Assembly (NCBI GenBank): GCA_947303255.1
Contig: CAMYXL010000012.1
Span: 1 to 50,088 of the forward strand
Reading direction: 5' to 3'
Origin: an uncultured Clostridia bacterium
Lineage (GTDB): Bacteria; Bacillota; Clostridia; Saccharofermentanales; Saccharofermentanaceae
DNA length: 50,088 nt
Positions 8,155-16,443 of the stretch are shown in pieces. The stretch's first letter is position 1. Every line of letters begins with the position of its first letter. Made by a program: the position numbers and the translations under genes. Under the pieces are notes generated by a model that was not told where the DNA came from, did no database searches, and worked only from the letters and a program-made list of their open reading frames with translations.

Positions 8155-8613
8155 ATGAAGGCAGTAGATATTACGTTATTAACCAGAAGCGAGTACGATA
8201 AATACGGCTATCTTTTACCGTCCAAAAGAAGCAGAGGATGGATCATCATAGGAAACAATAATGAGACCATAGTCATGGACGAAAAACTTGATTGGAAAAG
8301 CCTCGGCGAAGGATATGCATATGCAGGCAGGTATGATATGCTGCCGGTCGTGATCTGTGACTCGATTCCGTATCAGCCTGGAAGCAAGATCGAGTTCGGA
8401 GGAATTACTTGGACTGTGATATCAGAATCGAAAATGATCGCTAATGATTCTATCGGGCTATGCCAGCCTGTTCCCGGGACACGGACATGGCCGCATAGCG
8501 GGCCGAAGATCTCTGAGACAAAATGCATTCCGTTTGTTCAGAATTGGTTAGTCAGACACAAAAAGGATCCGATGTATGTGCTCGGAAAGAATAAGAAAAC
8601 ACAGATCAAGTGA
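8155..8613 (+). CDS. Hypothetical protein
   Basis: A 152-residue soluble protein. The middle contains KIEFGGITWTVISESKMIANDS, a strand pair that recalls the start of DUF6273 domains (GG-x-W-x-V), though the rest of that domain is missing. The N-terminus (TLLTRSEYDKYGYLLP) and the conserved-looking segment KCIPFVQNWLVRH are distinctive, but I cannot place them. GTGAGG lies nine bases before the ATG. The function is unknown. The following methyltransferase gene starts 41 bases downstream. Confidence 0.6.
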   Translation: MKAVDITLLTRSEYDKYGYLLPSKRSRGWIIIGNNNETIVMDEKLDWKSLGEGYAYAGRYDMLPVVICDSIPYQPGSKIEFGGITWTVISESKMIANDSIGLCQPVPGTRTWPHSGPKISETKCIPFVQNWLVRHKKDPMYVLGKNKKTQIK

Positions 8614-8654
8614 TACAAAAATTCGATTTATGAAAGGTGTATTGAAAAGTAAAA

Positions 8655-9824
8655 ATGAGTATATCAGAAAAGAGTATTGAATACGGTTCAGATGAGGCGG
8701 CAGAAAAGCAAAAGGCTCTCAGAGAATCCGGAAATATGAATGCCGATTTTTCGGAGATGGCAAGAAACGTATATGCACATCTTAACGATGAGATCTCTAA
8801 GAAGATCTTCGAGGCAAAGATCATGTATGCCTCTACCGGAGATATTGGCTATATCACAGGACTTGAGTCAAAGTACAGGAACCTGAATAGTGATATGCAG
8901 GTATATGTTGAAAAGATCCAGAAAGGTTCGCATTGCCTGATCTATGGCGCAGGTGTTGCAGGACATTATCTCGCAGGAAGATTTAAAAGATTTGGCGTTA
9001 GGATCGATGCGTTTATTGATCAGGATGAAAGCAAAGGTCCTGTTGATGAAGAGACGGGAATCAAGATAATTACCGAGAAAGAACTTCAGGATAATAAGGC
9101 ACTTTATGGCAATAAGACATTAGTTGTTTCATATCCGGTGAAGCCTGTAGCTGATGAGGTTCGAAATCGTCTTATTAAAGATATCGGAATTGATGAAAAG
9201 AATATCATCATGGGAATCTACGACTGGAGAAATAACCAGGGACAGTACTTCGATTTTTTCGAGCCAAAGGAAAATGAAGTTTTTGTAGATTGCGGCTGTT
9301 TTGACGGAGCTACATGTTACAACTTTGTGGGCTGGTGCGGACATAAAGGTTTCGATCACATTTATTCTTTTGAAGCTGATCCGAAGAATTATGAGAAATG
9401 TAAGGAACTTCTCGCGCCGCTTGGGAAATGCGATCTTTATCCGTATGGTACTGCCGATGTTAAAAAGAAGGTTTACTTCGCTGCGGAGGCTTTTGAGACT
9501 TCTTGTATCATAAGCAGAGAAGAGGCAGAAAAGAGAAACTTTGAAGGCGTTGAAGAGATCGAGACAGTAGCTCTTGATGATGTGCTGGAGGGTAAGAAAG
9601 TTACCTTCATTAAGATGGATATTGAGGGTGCAGAGTATGAAGCGTTACTCGGTGCCCGTAAACTTATCATGGGAAACCATCCGAGAATGGCGATTTCCGT
9701 TTACCATAAGTTCGAAGATTTTGTTACGTTAGCGGATCTTGTTCTCAAGATGCATCCTGACTACAGAATTGCATTCAGACACTATGGATTTGATGAACTG
9801 GAAACGATCATGTATGTGGAATAA
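8655..9824 (+). CDS. FkbM family methyltransferase
   Basis: A 389-residue protein in three parts. Residues 1-90 are helical. Residues 91 to about 180 look like a Rossmann-like domain beginning LIYGAGVAGHYLAGRF. Residues 200-389 are an FkbM methyltransferase with VFVDCGCFDG (209-218) as SAM-binding motif I and the hallmark IKMDIEGAEYEALLGA. FkbM enzymes O-methylate sugars or polyketides, and the extra N-terminal module is common in glycan-related loci. No glycan genes are next to it here, so the substrate is unknown. The ribosome binding site is weak (AAAGGTG, further upstream than usual). The lipoprotein gene follows after 19 bases. Confidence 0.85.
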   Translation: MSISEKSIEYGSDEAAEKQKALRESGNMNADFSEMARNVYAHLNDEISKKIFEAKIMYASTGDIGYITGLESKYRNLNSDMQVYVEKIQKGSHCLIYGAGVAGHYLAGRFKRFGVRIDAFIDQDESKGPVDEETGIKIITEKELQDNKALYGNKTLVVSYPVKPVADEVRNRLIKDIGIDEKNIIMGIYDWRNNQGQYFDFFEPKENEVFVDCGCFDGATCYNFVGWCGHKGFDHIYSFEADPKNYEKCKELLAPLGKCDLYPYGTADVKKKVYFAAEAFETSCIISREEAEKRNFEGVEEIETVALDDVLEGKKVTFIKMDIEGAEYEALLGARKLIMGNHPRMAISVYHKFEDFVTLADLVLKMHPDYRIAFRHYGFDELETIMYVE

Positions 9825-9843
9825 TCGGAAAAAGGAGATAAGA

Positions 9844-10848
9844 ATGAACAAGAACATTAAAACCTGCCATATCGTCATAACCCTTTTGGTTGTAGCAATG
9901 TGCCTCTCATTCATATGTTCATGTTCCGACCATGTTTCTGATCCGGACCGCATCACTGAGATATATTTTGTGTCATTTACTGGTTTTAATAATTCACTCT
10001 ACATGAATGAAGACAAAATTGGAGATAAATGGAGATCTTGTCTGGAACAGAAAGAAGCAGTGGAGTTGGCACACGAAGTTGAGGCGATACCGGATACCGT
10101 AACAACAGAAGGAGAGCATTCGTATATAATCCGTATAAACTATGTTGAGAATGGTGTTGAAAAGAGCGTCGAGAAGGAAGGCTATGATACTTTCCCTGAT
10201 AATTGGGGCAGGATCATCGAGTTGACCAACATAGTCGCTGGCGGGTACGACAGCGTTACGAACAGCACAGAATTGGCAGTTGTTAATGCTGCTTATTTGA
10301 GGAAAGGCTTCCCGAATCTGGATGAGAGTATTATTCCCGAAGACTTAACTTTGGAAGATATGATTGAAGATATACCGATTACGTATTTGACTCTTTATGA
10401 ACCAGATACTTACATAATTGACAGTGATGTTACTCAAATGATCAAGGATTATCTTTATGACTATCTTGGGTTAAGAGATCATCAGATCGAGGAAATCGAT
10501 ACGAATCCTGCTAAGTCAACCACAGACGAGATGAATGAATTTGCATCATCCAGACTTGATGAAGTTTTTTGGGACTACGCAACAGATTACTGCTGTGCGG
10601 GTTTGTATAATGGCGAAGAGTACACGATCATACGCTATGAAAAGGTAGAATCGTGGCTTGCTGATGAGTCGCAATATTATGATAAATGTGGCTTTGACGG
10701 TCCCCACTGTCAGTACCGGACAGATTATGAATGGGAAGATCAAGCCCATTGCTACTCTGAAAATGATTTATTTGTGGACTTTTCAGGGAAATTCCTTATA
10801 CTAACAAACTGCAAAAGGCCCAGTGATATCATAGCGGTAGTTGAATGA
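9844..10848 (+). CDS. Lipoprotein, function unknown
   Basis: 334 residues from the ATG at 9844, which has AAAGGAGA six bases upstream; an in-frame extension upstream overlaps the methyltransferase gene and is not real. The N-terminus is a lipoprotein signal: a basic start, a hydrophobic stretch (VITLLVVAMCLSFICSC) and Cys at the end of a lipobox. The mature protein is acidic and has several Cys residues in its last third (around DYCCAG and KCGFDGPHCQY), which may form disulfides outside the membrane. I recognise no domain. It is probably cotranscribed with the FkbM gene. Confidence 0.7.
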   Translation: MNKNIKTCHIVITLLVVAMCLSFICSCSDHVSDPDRITEIYFVSFTGFNNSLYMNEDKIGDKWRSCLEQKEAVELAHEVEAIPDTVTTEGEHSYIIRINYVENGVEKSVEKEGYDTFPDNWGRIIELTNIVAGGYDSVTNSTELAVVNAAYLRKGFPNLDESIIPEDLTLEDMIEDIPITYLTLYEPDTYIIDSDVTQMIKDYLYDYLGLRDHQIEEIDTNPAKSTTDEMNEFASSRLDEVFWDYATDYCCAGLYNGEEYTIIRYEKVESWLADESQYYDKCGFDGPHCQYRTDYEWEDQAHCYSENDLFVDFSGKFLILTNCKRPSDIIAVVE

Positions 10849-10895
10849 TCTCAAAGCAGGATAACAAAGAAGAGATTTAATATTTTGGAAGATCT

Positions 10896-10964
10896 ATGAA
10901 TAACGAAGATTACATGAAAGAGCTGATCGCAGAGATGGATGAAGTTAAAAGATCATTAGAGTAA
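10896..10964 (+). CDS. Possible 22-residue peptide
   Basis: A short open frame beginning MNNEDYMKELIAEM and ending KRSLE, an acidic amphipathic helix. A GGAAG lies five bases upstream of the ATG. It could be a real small protein, a remnant of a larger gene or chance. It sits in the 266-base gap between the lipoprotein and the next gene. Confidence 0.25.
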   Translation: MNNEDYMKELIAEMDEVKRSLE

Positions 10965-11049
10965 TAGATCCGGAGTTGAGCATAAAAGCAAAACTATGAT
11001 TTTTTACATTTTTAATCCTCACTTATTTCATTATTCCCAATCCCTACCG

Positions 11050-11055
11050 TATAAT
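11050..11055 (+). promoter_or_regulatory. -10 element TATAAT
   Basis: A perfect TATAAT followed by a second TATAA, 60 bases before the start at 11115. No convincing -35 is visible. Confidence 0.4.
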
Positions 11056-11114
11056 TATAACATGGGACAGAGTTAGCAACCATTGCATAGGACTGTGGTA
11101 TCTTGGGAACAAAA

Positions 11115-11387
11115 ATGAGCAGTTTTGATAAACTTGTAGAAGAAACAAAAGAAGAGATTAGGGTGTTACTTCGGAATCCTGACATCCGTCCGAATTACAT
11201 GTCTTATGACCAGTTGAATGATGTACAAAGTGAGATCTGCAGAATGGTCAGAGTAAAAGATCCGGAGAAGTTCTATCCGTATTATCCGAAGGGAATTGCG
11301 GATGCTTGTTGGCTCCCGGATAATCCTCTGGTAATTAAGCTTAACAGGATCGCAGACATGTATATAAACAGACAGTTCAACGATTAA
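11115..11387 (+). CDS. Small hypothetical protein
   Basis: 90 residues from the ATG at 11115 (MSSFDKLVEETKEE). A TTG at 11103 would add four residues, but the TTGGGA around it looks more like part of the ribosome binding site. The protein has a charged N-terminal helix, a second helix (YDQLNDVQSEICRMVRV) and a short aromatic segment (FYPYYPKGIADACWLP). I recognise no family. The next gene starts 17 bases downstream, suggesting an operon with the DUF3592-like gene. Confidence 0.55.
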   Translation: MSSFDKLVEETKEEIRVLLRNPDIRPNYMSYDQLNDVQSEICRMVRVKDPEKFYPYYPKGIADACWLPDNPLVIKLNRIADMYINRQFND

Positions 11388-11404
11388 CAAAACGGTGTGG
11401 ATCT

Positions 11405-12787
11405 ATGTCGAAGAAAAAGCTTACAAAAGAACAGCAGGAGATCTTGGAAAAGAAAGGTTATAAAGGACAGGGAATTTTCGGTCTATCCTTTCTTCTTATT
11501 GCCTTGATCATCGTCGGTGTTAACTTTTTCTTCCGATACAAGGACAGTCACAAATATGATTCATATAAATGCACCGAAGGAACGGTTATTGAACGTATTG
11601 TATCGAAGATCCCGAGACCCGGAGCAAGAGGAAACAAGTATGACACTGATTATGCGATCCGAGTTGAGTACTACAAAGAAGGTTCCGATAAGCCGGAATA
11701 TTTCCACAATTCGGATGACGCTTATTCTTTTTTGCGAAGAGGAAATGAAGTAAAAGTTTACTACGACGAAGACGATTGCTTTATAGCGAAAAAAGATGTT
11801 GTTACGGGACTATACGTACCTGCGGAAAAGGAATACAATCGGACGCTTGTTATAGTAATATTTCCTGTTCTCATCGGCCTTTATCTGATCAGGGATTACA
11901 GAAAGGCGAAGAAGCGTGCGCTTAATGGCGAACTCAAGGTGAGGGAGATGGTCTACAGTAGAAATGATCCTGACATCGAGAGACAGCAAAGAATAGCGAA
12001 GAACATGGAGATCGCTCAGGCAAAGATCAAGATCGGTGATACGGTGACGATCACTGTTGATCACCCACTCGGAAGCAGGGATAAAAAGTTGTACTATCCT
12101 GTCAATTACGGTTACATCAAGGGCTTTGCCGGTGGAATAAAGGCGTACATCCTCGGCATCGAAGACCCTGTTAAAGAGTTTACGGGTGAAGTTGTCGGCA
12201 TCGTTAGAAGAGAGGATGATACGAAGAGGACACTGGTCGTCTCACACAAGGATTCACTTTATACGGCTGAACAGGTTATGCACAGGATCAAGTTCAACGA
12301 GAAGGATCATAAGTCGCGAGTTATTGTGAAACTTAAGGACATCGGATTGGATCCTGAAACGATCGAAGATCTTGGATTTGAGATAAAAGAAGGACACGTA
12401 CGCTATTTCCTTTATATGGACAACACTCCGACAAAGGAGCAGATACAAGGTCTTTTGAACCTTCTTTCCGAGAAGGAGGAATTGTTCTTCTGGAATTTCT
12501 ACCATTGGTCAGGATCTGATCCGGGTGCATATATCTCTGCTTATATTGCTAACGGCAAAGCGATCGTACAGGAGAGCAATCACGGTTGGAGCAGCGGATA
12601 TAAGTCGATAAAGATGGAAGATCTCATTGAACTCATAATCCGCAACTGGGACAAGGACTGGGATCTCAACAAAAACTACGTTAATGCCGTTGCGATCATG
12701 AAGACATTTTATCCTGATGACATCCTCGCATGGATCGAGAAGCCGACGGGAAATTTCACGCCTGATTACTCGATAACCGCGTGGTAA
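11405..12787 (+). CDS. DUF3592-like two-TM protein with C-terminal domain
   Basis: A 460-residue protein. Membrane segments lie at about 24-43 and 147-163. Between them is a DUF3592-like domain (about 51-130): a strand starting EGTVIERI, a YAIRVEYY strand and an end with YYDEDDCFIAKKD, the usual place of the 'v.Yhpe' motif in that family. The long C-terminal part (about 190-460) has an SH3/beta-rich region and then segments such as YFLYMDNTPTKEQIQGLL and ILAWIEKPTG that I cannot assign. Two-TM DUF3592 proteins are common in Firmicutes and have no known role. It is followed by the HAD gene after 13 bases. Confidence 0.65.
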   Translation: MSKKKLTKEQQEILEKKGYKGQGIFGLSFLLIALIIVGVNFFFRYKDSHKYDSYKCTEGTVIERIVSKIPRPGARGNKYDTDYAIRVEYYKEGSDKPEYFHNSDDAYSFLRRGNEVKVYYDEDDCFIAKKDVVTGLYVPAEKEYNRTLVIVIFPVLIGLYLIRDYRKAKKRALNGELKVREMVYSRNDPDIERQQRIAKNMEIAQAKIKIGDTVTITVDHPLGSRDKKLYYPVNYGYIKGFAGGIKAYILGIEDPVKEFTGEVVGIVRREDDTKRTLVVSHKDSLYTAEQVMHRIKFNEKDHKSRVIVKLKDIGLDPETIEDLGFEIKEGHVRYFLYMDNTPTKEQIQGLLNLLSEKEELFFWNFYHWSGSDPGAYISAYIANGKAIVQESNHGWSSGYKSIKMEDLIELIIRNWDKDWDLNKNYVNAVAIMKTFYPDDILAWIEKPTGNFTPDYSITAW

Positions 12788-12800
12788 AAGGAGCCAAGAT

Positions 12801-13502
12801 ATGATTCTTATCTTCGATTATTTTGAGACGTTGCTTAACAATAAGAGCATGGATTTTAACCGTGCTCTAAAAGTCTTCTGGGAAAACCATTATAAGGATA
12901 AGTGCCCGTTTGAAGATATGAAAAAGTACGGCGAAGATCTGTTTCAGGTTCTTATGTCCAAACATAAAGAAGGCGAAGAGTATCCATTCGTTAAGATGGA
13001 ACTGCCTCTTTTTGCAGAGAAGTTCGGTGGCGATAAAACGTCCATGACACCTGAGGAAGAAGCAGATTTTCTGATGCTTTGTAATGAATTCGAATTAGAC
13101 CCTGAGATCGACAGATTTCTTCAGGAATGCAGCCGAAGAAACATATCGATGTATGTATTATCCAACAGCGGTTTTCGGGGTGATGCGCTTATGGAAGTGC
13201 TTAACAGATTCGGCATAGGGAAATACTTCAAAAAGTTGTGGTCCAGTGCTGATTACGGAAGGATCAAACCGTGCAGGGATTTCTTCGAAGTCGCGATCAA
13301 AACTGCATTAGAGGATAATCCTTCTGAAAAGAGAGAAAGCATTATCTTCATCGGTGATATGTATGATACCGATGTGATCGGTGCAACTAATGCCGGAATA
13401 AGATCAGCATGGATCAACAGGAAGAATGAGTGCGACACGGAAAACATCGCAACGTTTAATTGCACGTTAACAAGTCAATTGATAGACTGTTTGAAGGAAT
13501 AG
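12801..13502 (+). CDS. HAD superfamily hydrolase
   Basis: A 233-residue protein with an AAAGGAG site. Motif I is FDYFETLL, in which the catalytic nucleophile Asp is followed two residues later by Phe instead of the second Asp of DxDxT; this variant occurs in dehalogenase-like HAD proteins. Motif II is YVLSNSGF, motif III is the Lys in GRIKPCRDFF, and motif IV is IIFIGDMYDTDVIGATNAG. All catalytic positions except the second motif I acid are present. A cap domain lies between motifs I and II. The substrate is likely a small phosphorylated or acyl compound but cannot be named. Confidence 0.85.
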   Translation: MILIFDYFETLLNNKSMDFNRALKVFWENHYKDKCPFEDMKKYGEDLFQVLMSKHKEGEEYPFVKMELPLFAEKFGGDKTSMTPEEEADFLMLCNEFELDPEIDRFLQECSRRNISMYVLSNSGFRGDALMEVLNRFGIGKYFKKLWSSADYGRIKPCRDFFEVAIKTALEDNPSEKRESIIFIGDMYDTDVIGATNAGIRSAWINRKNECDTENIATFNCTLTSQLIDCLKE

Positions 13503-13526
13503 AAACCACAAAAGGAAATATGAAGG

Positions 13527-13895
13527 ATGACTATTGAGGAAGCCAGGAACATCATACGGGATAATTATGAATGCAAAGCCGGAAGCTTTGTATATTTTCT
13601 CCATGAGAAGGACAGTTTCTCCAAAGAGCAGTTCTGGAACTTCTATGACAGCATAGCCTGCCTTGTAAGAGCAGATGAAGAAAAGACTCCTGAACTCACG
13701 ATGCAGATTACCCGGAACTACGAACACATACTGAAGTATTTCATATATCATTTCAATCCGAAAGACGAATATAAGATGAAGGATTTTCCTGAGAATTTTA
13801 ACGGTTATCTGGAAAGGCTGGATTACATTTTGTCAGCATATCACAACAGTTATGATGAGTTGTTGGACGATTCATTTTTCGAATTACAAAGATAG
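13527..13895 (+). CDS. Hypothetical protein
   Basis: A 122-residue, mostly helical acidic protein with AAAGGAAATATGAAGG before its ATG. It contains aromatic helices (VYFLHEKDSFSKEQFWNFYD, HILKYFIYHFNP) and no membrane segment or known motif. It lies between the HAD gene (24 bases upstream) and another orphan gene (14 bases downstream), which suggests one operon. Size and composition fit the immunity-like set in this region, but no family is recognised. Confidence 0.6.
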   Translation: MTIEEARNIIRDNYECKAGSFVYFLHEKDSFSKEQFWNFYDSIACLVRADEEKTPELTMQITRNYEHILKYFIYHFNPKDEYKMKDFPENFNGYLERLDYILSAYHNSYDELLDDSFFELQR

Positions 13896-13909
13896 TCTTA
13901 GGAGCTTAT

Positions 13910-14677
13910 ATGTACGTTAGAGCAGTTAGTAACATCGACAGGTCAATATTATCATCCATGGTATATGCCAGGATAAATCAGGGTTGTTATACAAAGTACA
14001 TCATCTATAACAAATGGAAAAAGACATTTGAATTAGTTGATTATATGGATAAGATCGTTTCCGATGACAGGAATATCCGCGTGCGGATTATACAGCCGGA
14101 CACTGACGGTTTTAAGGAATACGGGAACTCAATGCATTTGAAACTTAAAAAGTATTGTGATGATAACGATCTGGAAGTCCCGGATGTAAAAGTTTTATAC
14201 GGATATCCTGACGTATGTGAAAACTATGCATTTATATGCGATATCATGGCAGACAGGTCTGTGCCGGAAGACCGCTATCCGATCCGGAAGAGAGATATTC
14301 CTGATGCTAATGAATGGCACTATATCCGAACTTCTGAGGATGCAAACGAATTCATGAACCTTTTCGCGGGATTTCATGATTCCTATCTTAGGAAGGTTAC
14401 CTATGATGAATCTGAAGATGGAACAAAAAAGGCGAATGTGATCTTTGATAATTCATGTTGGTTCGGAATCGCGGAATTGTGTTTTGAAGGAGTTCAATTC
14501 CTGAAGATCGTTCCGGCAGGTGAGAGCTATACAAATGAGATCTATTCCGCAACTTTACACGTGGATGAAAACGGCGTTTTTTGGGCAGATGAATATTTGG
14601 AGAAACCCGACATGTCATTTGAAGGAAGCATCATCCGTGCGCTGTCTCTGAAGTGGAAGAAGTTGGACGACAAATAG
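13910..14677 (+). CDS. Hypothetical protein
   Basis: A 255-residue soluble protein with AGGAGCTT before the ATG. The first half mixes helices and strands and carries several Cys and Tyr residues. The second half, from about residue 150, is a likely separate beta-rich domain beginning FAGFHDSYLRKVTYD and containing VIFDNSCWFGIAELCFEGVQ. Domains of this shape (a Phe-His-Asp motif followed by strands) occur in small proteins of unknown function from Firmicutes that are often called immunity-like; the match is by appearance only. It is the last plus-strand gene before a bidirectional terminator. Confidence 0.6.
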   Translation: MYVRAVSNIDRSILSSMVYARINQGCYTKYIIYNKWKKTFELVDYMDKIVSDDRNIRVRIIQPDTDGFKEYGNSMHLKLKKYCDDNDLEVPDVKVLYGYPDVCENYAFICDIMADRSVPEDRYPIRKRDIPDANEWHYIRTSEDANEFMNLFAGFHDSYLRKVTYDESEDGTKKANVIFDNSCWFGIAELCFEGVQFLKIVPAGESYTNEIYSATLHVDENGVFWADEYLEKPDMSFEGSIIRALSLKWKKLDDK

Positions 14678-14691
14678 TGTAACAATGTTAA

Positions 14692-14715
14692 AAAGCCCCT
14701 GTTTCCAGGGGCTTT
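14692..14715. terminator. Bidirectional intrinsic terminator
   Basis: A perfect 10-bp stem, AAAGCCCCTG (14692-14701) with CAGGGGCTTT (14706-14715), around a TTTC loop. It lies between convergent genes ending at 14677 and 14737. The tracts flanking the stem are mixed rather than long T runs. Confidence 0.8.
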
Positions 14716-14736
14716 GCTGTATGCATAATTAGCTTA

Positions 14737-15717
14737 TCAATGCGGCTGCGGCAGTCCCGCGTTCTTAAGAAAATCGTCGATTTTCTCATGTTCATTGATG
14801 TAGTCGGTATAGCACATGGCATAGATAACGGTATTTTCCTTGAAATAATATCCGCCGTACATGGAGTAATCTCCTACCATTTCCTTGCCGACATCCAGAT
14901 TATTTACTGTAAGGTAACCTTCATTATCAGTGAACACATAGTAAATGTAATCCGTCGTATCGACCTGCATCGCGTTGTATTGATCAACGATATCCTTGAA
15001 TTCATCATATGCACTCTGATTATCATCATATGTGTGATACATGATCCAGATATTTCCCGTGAAATAATCGAGTTCCATTCCGCCCGTGAACTTGTTCCTG
15101 TTATATTCATCATCCCCAACTTTGATCGCAGTGAAGAGAGCCTCCTCAAATTCCTCTTCAGAGAGCTTCTTGAAATTAACCCATGGGTAATCAGGAATCT
15201 GCTCCATAAATCCGTAGATCTCATGAAGGTCCTTGAAACTGTCATCTTTTACAAGCCATTTATCATTCTCGAAAACAAAATCCACCGTAACTTTTACATC
15301 ATAAGTAGAATTGCCATTGTTTTCGTCAAGGGCGTTGATGTATGCTTCAAGATCTCCGCCTTCATCGAAAACTTCATGGTAGATCATCTCGTAATCTACA
15401 CAGCTGAAAGTGATGTCGGCACGTGCCTCTCCGTTTTTCTTCGAAGACGCGATCGAATTTTTGTCGATACTGTAAGTGAACGAGCCCGTTATGGCCTTGT
15501 ATAGATTACGGAATTTGGATTCGTTAGTATTAAATTCATCTTCGATCCCTTCGCCGTTATCCATGAGATCTGCAATATCTTCGCAGTTAAAAGAAGTCAC
15601 GGCCTGAGCGTATTCATCTGCTACCTCAAGCACTGCTCTGTTATCACTATCGCATCCGCTGAGTGTCATCAGCATCGACGCAACAAGCAAAGCACTGATC
15701 AATTTTTGCCTCTTCAT
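14737..15717 (-). CDS. Lipoprotein, function unknown
   Basis: A 326-residue protein with a clear lipoprotein signal: basic start, hydrophobic core and the lipobox LSGC. The mature part begins with an acidic segment (VADEYAQAVTSFNCEDIADL) typical of small secreted domains of the NTF2/DUF4878 type, and a second half rich in Tyr and Asp (WIMYHTYDDNQSAYDEF). The first half plausibly has an NTF2-like cystatin fold, which is inference. The start follows a GAAAGGGC site. It is probably monocistronic. Confidence 0.75.
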   Translation of the reverse strand: MKRQKLISALLVASMLMTLSGCDSDNRAVLEVADEYAQAVTSFNCEDIADLMDNGEGIEDEFNTNESKFRNLYKAITGSFTYSIDKNSIASSKKNGEARADITFSCVDYEMIYHEVFDEGGDLEAYINALDENNGNSTYDVKVTVDFVFENDKWLVKDDSFKDLHEIYGFMEQIPDYPWVNFKKLSEEEFEEALFTAIKVGDDEYNRNKFTGGMELDYFTGNIWIMYHTYDDNQSAYDEFKDIVDQYNAMQVDTTDYIYYVFTDNEGYLTVNNLDVGKEMVGDYSMYGGYYFKENTVIYAMCYTDYINEHEKIDDFLKNAGLPQPH

Positions 15718-15797
15718 GTTTTTGCCCTTTCACATCAAGATAAATTGATTATGCCATAACAAGCGTGCGTGAGTAAGTTGTTAATATAAAAACTATA

Positions 15798-16253
15798 TTA
15801 TGCGTTCTTCTTTCTGTTGACGATGGCGTTGATGACAGTAAGGATCAGCATGATAGGAATGAACACAAGACCGCATACAGGCCATCCGAAATATGCACCG
15901 TCAGTATGCATTATGTCATCTGCAAACTGAGCAGCCGGAACTGCAAGTCCGTATCCAGCTGCGGTAAGAGCGATGACTATGGAATAGAAGACAGTGAACT
16001 TTTTATTGGAACGTCTTCCGACAATAAAACCAACGATCGACAAAATAAGGATAACGACAAAGATGATAAGGATCGCGAGCGTTGCTGCGAATGTGCCCAT
16101 ACCATATGCAGCCATGTCCTTATCGAGTTCAGCTGAGTTATAGAATGCGAAGCTGATAAGTGATGAGAAAAAGCCTAACATGAGCGGCATAAAATCTCCG
16201 CCCAAGAGAACTACTGATGCCAAAATTGACGTGATGAGATTTGCAACTTTCAT
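15798..16253 (-). CDS. Four-TM membrane protein
   Basis: 151 residues from the ATG read at 16253, which has AAAAAGGAGC upstream; an in-frame extension to 16301 lacks a ribosome binding site. There are four hydrophobic segments, at about 2-31 (with the short loop GGDFMP), 50-75, 86-108 and 120-144, and the C-terminus is basic (NRKKNA). No family motif is visible. It is divergent from the large surface protein gene and shares its 190-base upstream region. Confidence 0.7.
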   Translation of the reverse strand: MKVANLITSILASVVLLGGDFMPLMLGFFSSLISFAFYNSAELDKDMAAYGMGTFAATLAILIIFVVILILSIVGFIVGRRSNKKFTVFYSIVIALTAAGYGLAVPAAQFADDIMHTDGAYFGWPVCGLVFIPIMLILTVINAIVNRKKNA

Positions 16254-16339
16254 AAAAGTGCTCCTTTTTGTATCTATTATTTCCCCGCCAAAACAATACA
16301 CCTTTTTTGGAAGTATTTCAAATTAGCAGAATATTGTTA

Positions 16340-16368
16340 TTTTTTTCGAAAAAGATATGAGTAAAAAT
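16340..16368 (+). repeat. 29-bp shared upstream motif, copy 1
   Basis: A T7-CGAAAAA core followed by ATATGAGTAAAAAT. It matches 20968-20996 at 28 of 29 positions by eye and lies 75 bases before the surface protein start codon. It is likely a regulatory element or a conserved leader start (ATGAGTAAAAAT could open a short peptide), and its role is unproven. Confidence 0.6.
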
Positions 16369-16443
16369 CATACCTCGTGCAATAAAGAGACATATGGAAT
16401 GATTCTAAGACCAAAGTCATTTCGAAAGGAGAGGAAAACAGTA

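Noticed and set aside
9739..9843. Long N-terminal extension of the lipoprotein gene
   Set aside because: It overlaps the methyltransferase gene, and the ATG at 9844 has a strong ribosome binding site and begins a lipoprotein signal.
14740..15504. A 254-residue open frame opposite the lipoprotein gene
   Set aside because: Shadow of the minus-strand lipoprotein with its clear lipobox.
16357..16443. Upstream in-frame extension of the large surface protein
   Set aside because: It starts in the shared 29-bp motif, lacks a ribosome binding site and would spoil the signal peptide.
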